From Prevotella sp. (GTDB lineage Bacteria > Bacteroidota > Bacteroidia > Bacteroidales > Bacteroidaceae), in contig SUYI01000006.1 in the NCBI GenBank assembly GCA_015060485.1, forward strand, positions 62,001-126,000: a DNA stretch of 64,000 bases, given 5' to 3'. Of this stretch, positions 42,384 through 51,583 are shown piece after piece (within the stretch, counting starts at the first letter, position 1; each line of letters starts with the position of its first letter). A model generated the notes under the pieces. That model had not been told where the DNA came from. It worked only from the letters and a program-made list of their open reading frames with translations, and ran no database searches. The translations under genes and the position numbers were made by a program.

Positions 42384-42878
42384 ATGAAAGATATGAACGG
42401 ATCATTTCTGACATATAGGTTAAAGCCGCACTGGATTCAGTATGCCATCGATCAGCTGCCGTGGATTATCATCTGGGTGATCGTTACGCTTTATGCCGGT
42501 GACGACACCCTCCCCTACAGGGAATACCTGATGTATGGATCTGTCTGTATGATGTGCTATCTGATATGGCAGGCCATAGAGCTTTGGCGTATCGAGTATG
42601 TCATCACAGGTGAACAGCTCATCTACAAGCATGGCGTGCTGTTTCATTCGGCTGACTATATGGAGTTGTATCGTATTGTTGATTATCAGGAAAGCCGTAC
42701 TCCAGTGCAACAGCTGACTGGACTGAAGAATATACTGCTGCTGTCTGGTGACAGGACTTTGCCCAGATTGAGGATGGTAGGCATCCGTGGCAGTTCGCGC
42801 ATTCTTGATGAGATTAGGATTAGAGTGGAATATAACAAGAAAAGACGTGGAATCTATGAGATTACGAATAGGAATTGA
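42384..42878 (+). CDS. Membrane protein with bacterial PH domain
   Basis: A 164-aa protein. Two hydrophobic segments (LPWIIIWVIVTLYAG; LMYGSVCMMCYLIWQAI) are followed by a bacterial PH domain: YVITGEQLIYKHGVL, MELYRIVDYQESRTP and NILLLSGDRTLPRLRM. It overlaps the next gene by 23 bp in another frame. Probably an inner-membrane scaffold protein in the transfer operon. Confidence 0.8.
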   Translation: MKDMNGSFLTYRLKPHWIQYAIDQLPWIIIWVIVTLYAGDDTLPYREYLMYGSVCMMCYLIWQAIELWRIEYVITGEQLIYKHGVLFHSADYMELYRIVDYQESRTPVQQLTGLKNILLLSGDRTLPRLRMVGIRGSSRILDEIRIRVEYNKKRRGIYEITNRN

Positions 42879-43578
42879 ACTGATTAAAAGGACAATGGCA
42901 TGTGCTGCTTTTGCAGCATGTGCCAACACTGTCTATGCAGGGATTGTCGAGACAAACCCTTTGTGTATCGCCGCCATCGCTGAAGGATATGCCGTCATCA
43001 ACAAGGGTATAAAGGGGCAGACGCATAACCAGGAGGAGATAGCTGTTCTCCAGAACTCCATCGCTGCTGAATATACCATGATGAAGAAATGGGAGCAGAA
43101 ATACAACTCCTATCTGAAAACGGCACAAGGCTATGGCACTTCCCTGAAGGCATCGATGGGCATCTATTCAGAAGGTGTCAGGACGCTCCAGTACCTTTGG
43201 CAAATCCGAAAGGCCATCGGCCAGAACCCGGAAGGTGCCTTTGCCACCTTCTCGATGAACGACCTGTATCTTGAAACAGCAGCAGAGTTCCTGAAGGTGT
43301 ATAACCTCCTGAACAATACTGTTGCTAAAGGTGGAACGGCGAATATGCTGAATGGTGCAGAACGAACACAAGTATTGTGGTCTATCAATGATGAGCTTGC
43401 TTATCTGAACAAGAAACTGCGATCATTGATTATCAGCATATCTTACTACAACTTGAAGGATGTGTGGATCAACGCTACGGCAGGAATTGCACACCGTGGT
43501 TCCAGAGAGGTGGCAGCATATGCTCTTGACCGATGGAAACGTGCAGCCAAGGTGACAATGAACATAAGCAGATATTGA
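42856..43578 (+). CDS. Secreted conjugation-associated protein, 240 aa
   Basis: Start ATG 42856: a signal peptide (IKRTMACAAFAACANTVYAG) is followed by a helical mature part (VLQNSIAAEYTMMKKWEQKY, GYGTSLKASM, LWQIRKAIGQNPEG, YYNLKDVWINATAG). It shares layout and the ending pattern (DVW...S-R-E-V-A) with the next gene, so the two look like diverged tandem paralogues. Probably a periplasmic mating-pore component of the TraI/DUF4141 kind; the exact family is uncertain. Confidence 0.72.
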   Translation: MRLRIGIELIKRTMACAAFAACANTVYAGIVETNPLCIAAIAEGYAVINKGIKGQTHNQEEIAVLQNSIAAEYTMMKKWEQKYNSYLKTAQGYGTSLKASMGIYSEGVRTLQYLWQIRKAIGQNPEGAFATFSMNDLYLETAAEFLKVYNLLNNTVAKGGTANMLNGAERTQVLWSINDELAYLNKKLRSLIISISYYNLKDVWINATAGIAHRGSREVAAYALDRWKRAAKVTMNISRY

Positions 43579-43579
43579 C

Positions 43580-44275
43580 ATGAGACAACTACTAATGATC
43601 TTATTCTTGGTTTTGACCGTCCCAAAGAATGCCTTAGCAGGTATCGATCCTGCAAGAGCTGCTGCTATCGACGTGGCATCGGAGCTGGAGAAGAAAGCCC
43701 TTGATGCTCAATATAAGGTGCAGCTGCTACAGTCCACTGGTCATCTGTGGACTCGTCAGGAGGTGGATGCTGTGACCGACTTCCAAAAGGAGTTCAATGA
43801 CTACATCAGCACATTCAACAGCTTACTAGCTTATGCGGCTGAGATATATGGCATCTACTATGACCTTAACAGTCTGGTGGGCACAGTCGGCTGGCTGAAC
43901 AGAGAAATGGGAAATCATCCGGAGAATGCCTTTGCCGTGGCTCTCTCCACCAGAAAGGGCAACATCTATATGAGAGTATTCAAGACTGGAACCAGTGTGG
44001 CATTAGACATCAAACAGTTCGTGATAAGCGACAAGGGAAAAGCTACCGAGGCTCAGCGTCTGAAAGTACTTGAAACTATTAGGCCGAAACTTCGTCAGCT
44101 CGACAAGGAACTGAAGATTCTATGCAAATACATCCGTTATACCTCGATAGAGGATCTTTGGCATGAGATTAGTGGCAGACACTATACTCCTGCTTCGAGA
44201 AAGGAAGTGGCTCTGATTTGCCATCAGGGGTGGATGCTGAGTGCAAAGACCGCCAAGAATACCAAACATAAATAA
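43580..44275 (+). CDS. Secreted conjugation-associated protein, 231 aa
   Basis: A signal peptide (LLMILFLVLTVPKNALAG) is followed by coiled-coil-like helices (VASELEKKALDAQYKVQLLQ) and a C-terminal IEDLWHEISGRHYTPASRKE. One base separates it from the previous gene, of similar size and design, and eight bases from the coupling-protein gene. Likely periplasmic transfer component; specific role unknown. Confidence 0.72.
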   Translation: MRQLLMILFLVLTVPKNALAGIDPARAAAIDVASELEKKALDAQYKVQLLQSTGHLWTRQEVDAVTDFQKEFNDYISTFNSLLAYAAEIYGIYYDLNSLVGTVGWLNREMGNHPENAFAVALSTRKGNIYMRVFKTGTSVALDIKQFVISDKGKATEAQRLKVLETIRPKLRQLDKELKILCKYIRYTSIEDLWHEISGRHYTPASRKEVALICHQGWMLSAKTAKNTKHK

Positions 44276-44283
44276 CAAGCTAA

Positions 44284-46470
44284 ATGGAAGAGACTAAAGA
44301 ACTACAGAATGTGTACAAGATATTCCGTACACTGATATATGTAACCCTACTGATAGAGTTCTTCGTGTATGCCATGCCGTATCAGACGCTGGCATCCATG
44401 GGAACGCTGATGCTGGACTTTCACGACCGTCTGGCTCAGTTTGCCATCTACAGGCATGGCAATCTCATATACAGTAAGCTCGTGACCTTGTTTTTGGTTA
44501 TCATCACCTGTATTGGAACCAGGAACAAGAAGCATATCGAGTTCGATGCGCAGAAGATGGTGTATTTCCCATTGGCAGTAGGACTGGCATTGGTAGTATT
44601 GTCTGTATGGGTCTATGGCTGGAACATGACCGCAAGGTTCTATGCTGTCCGGGCAAACATCTGGATATATATGCTGGCATCTATCTTTGGAACGCTCTTC
44701 GTTCATACAGCCCTTGATAATATCTCCAAGCATCTGAAGACAGGTTTGATGAAAGACAGGTTCAACTTCGAGAACGAGAGCTTTGAACAAAATGAGAAGC
44801 GGACAGACAACAAGTATTCAGTGAATATCCCTATGCGATATTACTATAATGGCAAATTCCGTAAAGGCTGGGTGAACATCACAAACCCATTCCGAGGAAC
44901 TTGGGTAGTCGGTACACCTGGATCTGGTAAGACATTCTCCATCATCGAGCCTTTCATCAGACAGCATTCTGCCAAGGGCTTTGCGATGGTTCTATACGAC
45001 TACAAATTCCCTACGTTGGCCAATAAGCTCTATTATCACTTCAAGAAGAATGAAGCGGAAGGTAACATCCCCAAGGGCTGCACCTTCAACATCATCAACT
45101 TTGTGAATGTTGAGTATTCACGGCGTGTTAACCCTATTCAGCAGAAGTATATCAATAATCTGGCAGCTGCTCAGGAAACAGCGGAAACGCTGATTGAGTC
45201 CCTGCAGAAAGGTAAGAAGGAGGGGGGAAGTGGCTCTGACCAGTTCTTCCAGACCTCTGCCGTCAACTTCCTTGCTGCCTGTATCTACTTCTTTGTGAAT
45301 TATGAGAAGGAGCCTTATGACAGAAATGGCAACCTGCTATATGCTGAGAAGATACAGGATCCAGAAACCACACAGCTGAAGCCGACAGGCCGTGTATTCA
45401 CGGACTCTACCAAACAGAAGCGCGTAGAGCCTGCATACTGGCTGGGCAAATACTCGGATATGCCGCATATTCTTTCCTTCCTGAACCTGGACTATAAGCT
45501 AATCTTTCAGGTGCTGGAAACGGACAGAGAGGTTGCACCGTTGCTTGGCCCGTTTGCGACAGCCCTGAAGAACAACGCTATGGAACAGCTGGAAGGTATG
45601 ATTGGTACACTCCGTGTCAATACCTCTCGACTGGCCACAAAGGAGTCCTATTGGATATTCCATCGTGATGGTGATGACTTTGACCTGAAAGTGTCTGACC
45701 CGGAGCATCCTTGTTATCTCCTGATTGCCAATGACCCGGAAATGGAGAGTATCATTGGTGCTTTGAACGCCTTGATCTTGAATCGTCTTGTGACTCGTGT
45801 CAACAGTGGCCAAGGGCATAATGTACCTGTGTCCATCATTGTTGATGAGCTGCCGACATTGTACTTCCACAAGATTGACCGTCTGATAGGAACAGCTCGT
45901 TCAAACAAGGTAGCTGTGACATTGGGCTTTCAGGAATTGCCACAGCTGGAGGCAGACTACGGGAAGGTTGGTATGCAGAAGATTATTACGACTGTCGGCA
46001 ATGTGGTCAGTGGTTCTGCCCGTTCCAAAGAGACGCTGGAATGGCTGTCTAATGACATCTTCGGTAAGGTAGTCCAGATGAAGAAAGGTGTCACCATCGA
46101 CCGTGACAAGACTTCTATCAATCTCAATGAGAATATGGACAACCTTGTTCCTGCCTCCAAAATCGCAGATATGCCTACTGGATGGATATGTGGTCAGACG
46201 GCAAGGGACTTCGTGCAGACGAAAGTGGGCAGTGGCGACACGATGAATATCCAGAAAGCGGAGGAGTTCCAGACTTCCAAGTTCTTCTGCAAGACGGACT
46301 TTGATATGGAAGAGATTCATAAGGAAGAGAAAGAGTATCGGGACTTGCCCAAATTCTACAATTTTAAGTCGAGGGACGAACGGGAGAGAATCCTTTATGC
46401 CAACTTCAATCAGGTTACTCAGGATGTCAATAAGATGGTGAATGATCTGCAACGGTTCTTTAAAAGGTAA
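44284..46470 (+). CDS. VirD4/TraG-type conjugative coupling protein
   Basis: A 728-aa protein. N-terminal membrane segments (LIYVTLLIEFFVYAM, LVTLFLVIITCIG, YFPLAVGLALVVLSVWVYG) are followed by the ATPase: Walker A WVVGTPGSGKTFSIIEPF and a Walker B-like SIIVDELPTLYF. The C-terminal TraG/TraD part includes NKVAVTLGFQELPQLEADYG and SGSARSKETLEWLSND. It couples the relaxosome to the mating channel and pumps the DNA strand. It matches proteins annotated MobC in Bacteroidales elements. Confidence 0.92.
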   Translation: MEETKELQNVYKIFRTLIYVTLLIEFFVYAMPYQTLASMGTLMLDFHDRLAQFAIYRHGNLIYSKLVTLFLVIITCIGTRNKKHIEFDAQKMVYFPLAVGLALVVLSVWVYGWNMTARFYAVRANIWIYMLASIFGTLFVHTALDNISKHLKTGLMKDRFNFENESFEQNEKRTDNKYSVNIPMRYYYNGKFRKGWVNITNPFRGTWVVGTPGSGKTFSIIEPFIRQHSAKGFAMVLYDYKFPTLANKLYYHFKKNEAEGNIPKGCTFNIINFVNVEYSRRVNPIQQKYINNLAAAQETAETLIESLQKGKKEGGSGSDQFFQTSAVNFLAACIYFFVNYEKEPYDRNGNLLYAEKIQDPETTQLKPTGRVFTDSTKQKRVEPAYWLGKYSDMPHILSFLNLDYKLIFQVLETDREVAPLLGPFATALKNNAMEQLEGMIGTLRVNTSRLATKESYWIFHRDGDDFDLKVSDPEHPCYLLIANDPEMESIIGALNALILNRLVTRVNSGQGHNVPVSIIVDELPTLYFHKIDRLIGTARSNKVAVTLGFQELPQLEADYGKVGMQKIITTVGNVVSGSARSKETLEWLSNDIFGKVVQMKKGVTIDRDKTSINLNENMDNLVPASKIADMPTGWICGQTARDFVQTKVGSGDTMNIQKAEEFQTSKFFCKTDFDMEEIHKEEKEYRDLPKFYNFKSRDERERILYANFNQVTQDVNKMVNDLQRFFKR

Positions 46471-46559
46471 AAAGCTATGCTTTTACACAAAATTCAAATG
46501 TAGAATTTCTGTATTTCAATATTATTTTGTACCTTTGCATTGTTTTAAACATAAACCGT

Positions 46560-47234
46560 ATGAAGAACAGAAAGATTGTTTTCGCATTTGCCATACTGAT
46601 GACAAACGCACTTTTCGCACAGAAGACTCATTTTCAGATGTCTTCACTGAGACCAGATGCAGACAGTGCCTTTACTTGTAGGGTGACTGCCAAGTATGAT
46701 AATGGGAGATTCGTACAGTACACAGGCTGTACAATCTTCCCCTTCACCAGCACAAAGAATGCCAAGGTCAGGCTTTCTTTCGATGCTGATGAGGTTCCCA
46801 AGTTCCTGGAGTTCCTTGAACGGGTAAGAGATAAATATGCAGAATGGTCGAATACTGCAGCTACGAATCAAGTTCGTGGCTTTAGCAAGAAAATGCCGAT
46901 TGAAATGAAATCGAAAGGTGGCATCTGGAGCTTGTTTTATGTTGATGGTAAACCGCCAAGAAGCACCTTTGACATGAATCGACAATGGGAATTTCTCATA
47001 CCTTTCTTCAAGGTGGATAAACAAGGAAAGTGTTTTGTAGAATGGAGCACAGGTAATCTTGAATACCATGTCAAAGGAGGTATTCACGGACTTGGTAACA
47101 TTGTCGAAGTGGAACGATGTAACGGAGGACAGTTTGTTTTTGCCTCGGTTCAAGAAATTCAGTCTTTAATCGACTGCTTCAATATACAAGGAGGGCCAAT
47201 AAACAAACAAGATGTGAGTAATTTGTTTCAATGA
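46560..47234 (+). CDS. Hypothetical secreted protein, 224 aa
   Basis: Start ATG 46560 downstream of a -7 box TACCTTTG (46530-46537). Signal peptide MKNRKIVFAFAILMTNALFA ending at Ala-Gln. The mature part is beta-rich (FVQYTGCTIFPFTSTKNAKV, KVRLSFDADEVPKFLEFL). No domain recognised. Ends at a bidirectional terminator against the convergent peptidase gene. Confidence 0.75.
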   Translation: MKNRKIVFAFAILMTNALFAQKTHFQMSSLRPDADSAFTCRVTAKYDNGRFVQYTGCTIFPFTSTKNAKVRLSFDADEVPKFLEFLERVRDKYAEWSNTAATNQVRGFSKKMPIEMKSKGGIWSLFYVDGKPPRSTFDMNRQWEFLIPFFKVDKQGKCFVEWSTGNLEYHVKGGIHGLGNIVEVERCNGGQFVFASVQEIQSLIDCFNIQGGPINKQDVSNLFQ

Positions 47235-47241
47235 AGATAGT

Positions 47242-47269
47242 AAAAGGATGGTTCAATGACCATCCTTTT
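47242..47269. terminator. Bidirectional terminator
   Basis: AAAAGGATGGT and ACCATCCTTTT, 11-bp perfect stem, 6-nt loop, between convergent genes; A and T tracts serve each direction. Confidence 0.8.
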
Positions 47270-48277
47270 CTAATTCTCCATTACTGCCATTTGATCGTAT
47301 CTGAATAATCGGTGAGTCTTGATAATACTAACGCATTTCTGGACATAGCTGTTGCTTGTCGCATAACCACACGCTTTTATGCCGACCAACCAATGATACC
47401 AGTCATCACAAGCAAATGAATGGCAAGGCTTGTAACGGTCTGACATCAGAAGTGAAGAGTGATACTCTATACTTTCTAGGACATTCCCAAAAACACAGAA
47501 TTTCTCGTTCTTTTTGTCATCATCGTACAGATTGTACGGACGACCGGATTCAAGCCATCTACGATTGGCCTTGATGCCGAAATAATTATGGTCATTAACG
47601 GCCATCTTACTGGTTCCCCACCTGCTTTCCAATGCCATCTGCGCAAGTGTCACGCTGGCTGGAATGCCATATTTCCGTTGTTGCTCCATAGCAATGGGAG
47701 CATATTGTTCTATGAATGTTTTTTTTGTTGGTAGTACAGGTAAGGTGTCCAACCGCAAAGCTTCCTGGCACTCCTTGCGGATTTTCCATATTTCAAGCAA
47801 TACCTTATATGGATCTATTCTTTCGCCATTGAGCCTACAAGTGATGTGTAGGTGTTCGCCTGTCGAACGGCCAGTATTGCCTGTGATGCCCACCACATCG
47901 CCAGCAAGCAATTCTTCACCTTCAGTAGCGGTCACTTTGAATAGATGACAATAGCTTATCAGGTAGTTACCATGTCTGAGAACGATATATCTTCCAGACC
48001 GGCCATCCTGACCAATAGACTCTACATAGCCGTCAAACATAGCCTTGACTTCTTCGCTTCTGGCTTTCAAGTCTATGCCGCAATGAGTGGAAGGCTTTCC
48101 CGTGAAGGGATCTTTGCGTTTTCCATAATGTGAGGTTACATGAATCTGCTCCAAGGGATAGGAAACACTGAGATAGCGGTCTATCCAGTATTCCCTATCG
48201 TTATCCTGGGCTTGGCAGCAGACTGTCTGCAATATCATGGCAATGATACACGACAGACAAAGTTTTGAATTCATCAA
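47270..48277 (-). CDS. Secreted M23 peptidase / glucosaminidase fusion
   Basis: A 335-aa protein: signal peptide (CLSCIIAMILQTVCCQAQ), an M23 endopeptidase (HVTSHYGKRKDPF, HCGIDLKARSEE, HLF and STGEHLHITCRL, i.e. H-x-x-x-D and H-x-H present), then a glucosaminidase domain (KYGIPASVTLAQMALESRWG, NYFGIKANRRW). Such enzymes cut peptide and glycan of peptidoglycan to open a path for the transfer channel. The domain order is the reverse of the protein at 51584-52954. Promoter: minus TACTTTTG near 48317. Confidence 0.9.
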   Translation of the reverse strand: MMNSKLCLSCIIAMILQTVCCQAQDNDREYWIDRYLSVSYPLEQIHVTSHYGKRKDPFTGKPSTHCGIDLKARSEEVKAMFDGYVESIGQDGRSGRYIVLRHGNYLISYCHLFKVTATEGEELLAGDVVGITGNTGRSTGEHLHITCRLNGERIDPYKVLLEIWKIRKECQEALRLDTLPVLPTKKTFIEQYAPIAMEQQRKYGIPASVTLAQMALESRWGTSKMAVNDHNYFGIKANRRWLESGRPYNLYDDDKKNEKFCVFGNVLESIEYHSSLLMSDRYKPCHSFACDDWYHWLVGIKACGYATSNSYVQKCVSIIKTHRLFRYDQMAVMEN

Positions 48278-48391
48278 TCTTTTTACCTAAATCTAATACC
48301 TATTGAAAACAGATGCAAAAGTAATCATTTTATTTGTGTCTCACAATAGCCATGCAGAAAACTTCTATATTTTAACATTTGAATTTGGGTA

Positions 48392-48460
48392 AAATGTTAA
48401 ATTTGAGAGATTTTTCTATAAACTATTTCTATGTGTTTTTAATGTCGTACCTTCGCAGCC
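48392..48460 (+). promoter_or_regulatory. Transfer-region promoter module, copy 3
   Basis: AAAATGTTAAATTTG, a TTTTTC block and TACCTTCGCAGCC with the same 58-bp spacing as modules 1 and 2. Upstream of the 48486 gene. Confidence 0.65.
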
Positions 48461-48485
48461 AAAATCAATCATAAACAATTGTAAT

Positions 48486-49280
48486 ATGCATTTTGAGAAT
48501 TTTACAGAAAGGGATATTCCCTATGAGACACTGGCAAACTATGGCCTGACTCATGAAATGGTAGATGACCTGCCAGAGTCGGTAATGACTAAGTTCCTGC
48601 ATGGCTGTTATACGCCGATTCTACCTCTTAGAATTAAGACTGAAGCTGAGGATATCGAATTCCTGTCAAGAATCGCGCTGTTCACTGGTGTAAACGGTGA
48701 GGTAAAGGTTATGTTGAAGCCGAAGATTGAGACTTCAAGCCTCGGTCTGTACTCAGCAGAGCAACAGGAAGAACTGCGTAATGGTAAGACTATCATTGCC
48801 AATTCCCCATCGGATATCAAGAACGGTGACTTTGGCGTAAAGTGCTTTGTACAGTATGATGAGGACACCAATCAGGTACTGAGCGTTCCGACTCAAGCCA
48901 TCGGTGAGAACATCAGGGTATTGACGGACATCCTGGGACTTGATTATGAAACAGTACGTGCTATGCAGCAAGGTGAGCCCCAGTCCGTTGAGTGGCAGAA
49001 TTCTGATAATGGTCTGGAGCAAATTACTTTTGGCATAGATTTGCGTGAAGAATACGGAATACGCATGGCCAACGGAGGACTACAGGAATGGGTTGACCAA
49101 TCGAAAGATTTCAAGGAGAAATACAACTTTGGACTTTACGGTGTATGGAAGGCCAGCGAAGATGGAAAGTCTGGCGTTTATATCCCAGAGGAAGAATATA
49201 CCGATGAGATCCGGGATGAGATGCAGCGTGCAGGCAACCGTAACCGTGCAACTGTCCGAATGAGTTCTTTAAAGATATAA
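48486..49280 (+). CDS. DUF4099-type protein
   Basis: A 264-aa protein. The start PYETLANYGLTHEMVDDLPE and ILPLRIKTEAEDIEFLSRI match the DUF4099 family of Bacteroidales mobile elements, usually linked with a DUF3945 part. No catalytic motif. Driven by promoter module 3. Function unknown. Confidence 0.75.
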   Translation: MHFENFTERDIPYETLANYGLTHEMVDDLPESVMTKFLHGCYTPILPLRIKTEAEDIEFLSRIALFTGVNGEVKVMLKPKIETSSLGLYSAEQQEELRNGKTIIANSPSDIKNGDFGVKCFVQYDEDTNQVLSVPTQAIGENIRVLTDILGLDYETVRAMQQGEPQSVEWQNSDNGLEQITFGIDLREEYGIRMANGGLQEWVDQSKDFKEKYNFGLYGVWKASEDGKSGVYIPEEEYTDEIRDEMQRAGNRNRATVRMSSLKI

Positions 49281-49326
49281 TGATGTATAGTTATCAATAT
49301 GTATTAACGATAATACCGCTACACTT

Positions 49327-49563
49327 ATGGAATTGAATGGTTTCTATAATGAAGAAGAGCTGGCAGAACTGCTCGATCGTAATGAGATTACGAGAAAAGA
49401 CTTTATCACACATCACTCTCCTGAACTGCTGAAGCAATATGAAGATTTCTGCTCGGACTTTGGGCTGGAACAGGATGAAGACAGTGCAGAACAGTTCATG
49501 GAGGAAATGCAATTGAAATTCGATTATGCCTTTCATGATAATGATATCACCCTCACTATGTGA
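49327..49563 (+). CDS. Hypothetical protein, 78 aa
   Basis: A small acidic protein (MELNGFYNEEELAELLDRNE, then TRKDFITHHSPELLKQY). No domain recognised. It follows the DUF4099 gene on the same strand and ends just before a bidirectional hairpin. Confidence 0.6.
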   Translation: MELNGFYNEEELAELLDRNEITRKDFITHHSPELLKQYEDFCSDFGLEQDEDSAEQFMEEMQLKFDYAFHDNDITLTM

Positions 49564-49597
49564 ATTCAATGTTAAAATAGTCATTTGTAAAAATGCA

Positions 49598-49627
49598 GAT
49601 TGCCACCGTCGTGAGACGCTGGCAATC
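49598..49627. terminator. Bidirectional terminator
   Basis: GATTGCCA-C-CGTC, loop GTGA, GACG-C-TGGCAATC: 12 pairs with one C-C mismatch, followed by ATTTTTTAT on the plus strand and flanked by an A-rich tract on the other side. Confidence 0.8.
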
Positions 49628-49658
49628 ATTTTTTATAGACTCTATAGAAATCCTATCC

Positions 49659-50918
49659 CTATCTTCCCCGATGTACGGCAGGATTTTTAGCTGCCACTTC
49701 CTCCACCGCCTCCCTCTCATTCTCCCCCTGCTTCTTGTCGGCAAGAGCATCTGAAATGGCCATGTCTGGGATGCCGTCTTCATTGACATCGACAGTTATT
49801 GTCTGTATCTCCCTTACGTCAAGACGCATATCCTCAATCCTATGACCAATAAAGTTTGCGGCTTTCTTCACGTCATCAAGAGTTGTCTTCAGGAATGAAG
49901 GATCTTCTTTCAGACTACCCAGCCATGATTTCAGGTAGGCTGCACTATCATCCTTGATGTGCTTGTCGAAGCCGTACTGATGGGCTACGACGGCAGCACT
50001 CATCTCTGCAACCAGCTCTTCCCTGGCATAGTCAAACTTCTTATCTCCAGTCTTGTTGTCAAGTCGGCCAAATAGTTCCTTGCTCCCAGTGGAATGTGTC
50101 ATCTCGTGTAGAAGGTTGCCATAGAATGACTCGCCATCGATAAAGTTCTTCTTCGGAGGAAAGACAATCTCATTCTTTGAGGGACTGTAGTAGGCCCCCT
50201 GATTCTCCTCAAATCTGACAGGACAAATCCATTTGTTCTCTGCCACCATCTTGTCGAGCGGGTCAAACTTGAACATCTGGCCTTCCTCCATTGGGACAAT
50301 ACCACTTTTGTCGAGTTCCTTGAACTTCGCTTCAATCTTGTCATAGAGTTCCGGACGGGCTTCCTTCAAGTTCGTCTGCTGGAGGTTGTACACATTATAG
50401 ACGTGCGTATAGGAACGGACATAGTAACGTTCCTGCTCTTCCTTCGTCATGTTATTGTACTCACTGAGCGTAATCGGCTTATTGGTATTCTTCTCCTTGA
50501 TCATTGGAATCGAGAGAAATACAGGGAAAGCCTTTTCTCCTTTCAAGATATGTACAAAGCCTGGATTCTCGCCCTCTGTCGGTTGCAGGTCAACAGCGGG
50601 TTTCTCGGTCTTGTCATCCTTTAGCTTACTCTTATTGTTCAAGTCGTAGGCAATCTGATTGTGAGTCACAAACACAGGCATGTCGAACTTTCGCTTAGCA
50701 CTATATAGCAGCAACAGGAATGTGTTGATACCATTATAGGGCCTGCCACTCAGGTTTCGGGGCATCACAAAGCTGCCCTTCTCAATCCAAGGCTTCTGCC
50801 AGTCCTTGTCAATAGCCTTGATACGCTCCATCATCAGCTCTGCAAAGGTGTCAAGAGCACGGTCTTCCGCACTCTTGGCATCTTCTCCAGTCCAATGGTA
50901 TTTTCTTGTCTGTCCCAT
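49659..50918 (-). CDS. ArdC-like antirestriction/ssDNA-binding metallopeptidase
   Basis: A 419-aa protein. N-terminal ssDNA-binding domain (KPWIEKGSFVMPRNLSGRPY, NGINTFLLL), then a zincin-like domain with NLLHEMTHSTGS (HExxH) and EELVAEMSAAVV (third ligand Glu), and the C-terminal AYLKSWLGSLKEDPSF pattern. ArdC proteins ride on conjugative elements, bind the incoming strand and protect it from restriction. A 3-nt gap separates it from the upstream OB-fold gene, so they are one operon. The intact HExxH here contrasts with the lost motif in the 53040 fusion. Confidence 0.88.
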   Translation of the reverse strand: MGQTRKYHWTGEDAKSAEDRALDTFAELMMERIKAIDKDWQKPWIEKGSFVMPRNLSGRPYNGINTFLLLLYSAKRKFDMPVFVTHNQIAYDLNNKSKLKDDKTEKPAVDLQPTEGENPGFVHILKGEKAFPVFLSIPMIKEKNTNKPITLSEYNNMTKEEQERYYVRSYTHVYNVYNLQQTNLKEARPELYDKIEAKFKELDKSGIVPMEEGQMFKFDPLDKMVAENKWICPVRFEENQGAYYSPSKNEIVFPPKKNFIDGESFYGNLLHEMTHSTGSKELFGRLDNKTGDKKFDYAREELVAEMSAAVVAHQYGFDKHIKDDSAAYLKSWLGSLKEDPSFLKTTLDDVKKAANFIGHRIEDMRLDVREIQTITVDVNEDGIPDMAISDALADKKQGENEREAVEEVAAKNPAVHRGR

Positions 50919-50921
50919 ACG

Positions 50922-51551
50922 CTAAAACACTTGAACCTCTTCTTTCTTCGGAGTCTTGTCCTCATACTGCCATTCCGTGATTTCCTTCACACGACAGCCA
51001 AGATCAAGATTCTGATTATACAGCTTCACCTCCAACTCGCCCTTCACTACAATGCTTGTGGCAGGTCTGAGCCATGTGGCCTTGTCCGGGGCAAAGTTCA
51101 GGAAATGCACCCAGATGAAGGATGCCTGCTCACCGCTGTTCTCCTTGGAATAGGCTGAGAATGTCTGGAACTTCTTGCCACGCTTGTCATTCAGCAGCTT
51201 GATTTCCTTGTTCCCAGTCTTGCCCATGAACTCCATCTCACCTTCAAGCTTGTCAATCTCGCTCGTGTCGATGGTCACAGAGTCTGCGTAGAGGTTGAAA
51301 TACATGCCGTCCTCATGCTTGCGGAAATACAAGGTGCCGACGACCTGAACACGCTTGCCGATGCTCACCAGCCCTGCAGTGACCAACTCACTGTCAGCCG
51401 TCACACCGACATTGTATTCACGCACATTGCCGTTCTTGTCGCCAAGAGGCAGGTTAACACCGAAAGATACAAAGGGCTTTCCATCCTTGCCCTCATGTGT
51501 AGAGGCAGCTTTGTTTACAACGCCTGCCAACGTTACCTTACATCTGATCAT
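50922..51551 (-). CDS. OB-fold-like protein, 209 aa
   Basis: A 209-aa protein. CKVTLAGVVNKAASTHEG, FVSFGVNLPLGDKNG and VSIGKRVQVVGTLYFRK have the beta-strand pattern of an SSB/OB fold, and a second OB-like half may follow (SIVVKGELEVKLYNQNLDLG). It is adjacent to ArdC (3-nt gap) and probably binds single-stranded DNA during transfer. Identification is by pattern, not a named family. Confidence 0.7.
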   Translation of the reverse strand: MIRCKVTLAGVVNKAASTHEGKDGKPFVSFGVNLPLGDKNGNVREYNVGVTADSELVTAGLVSIGKRVQVVGTLYFRKHEDGMYFNLYADSVTIDTSEIDKLEGEMEFMGKTGNKEIKLLNDKRGKKFQTFSAYSKENSGEQASFIWVHFLNFAPDKATWLRPATSIVVKGELEVKLYNQNLDLGCRVKEITEWQYEDKTPKKEEVQVF

Positions 51552-51583
51552 AACGAAAAATGGTTTATGGTTGAAAATTTAGT

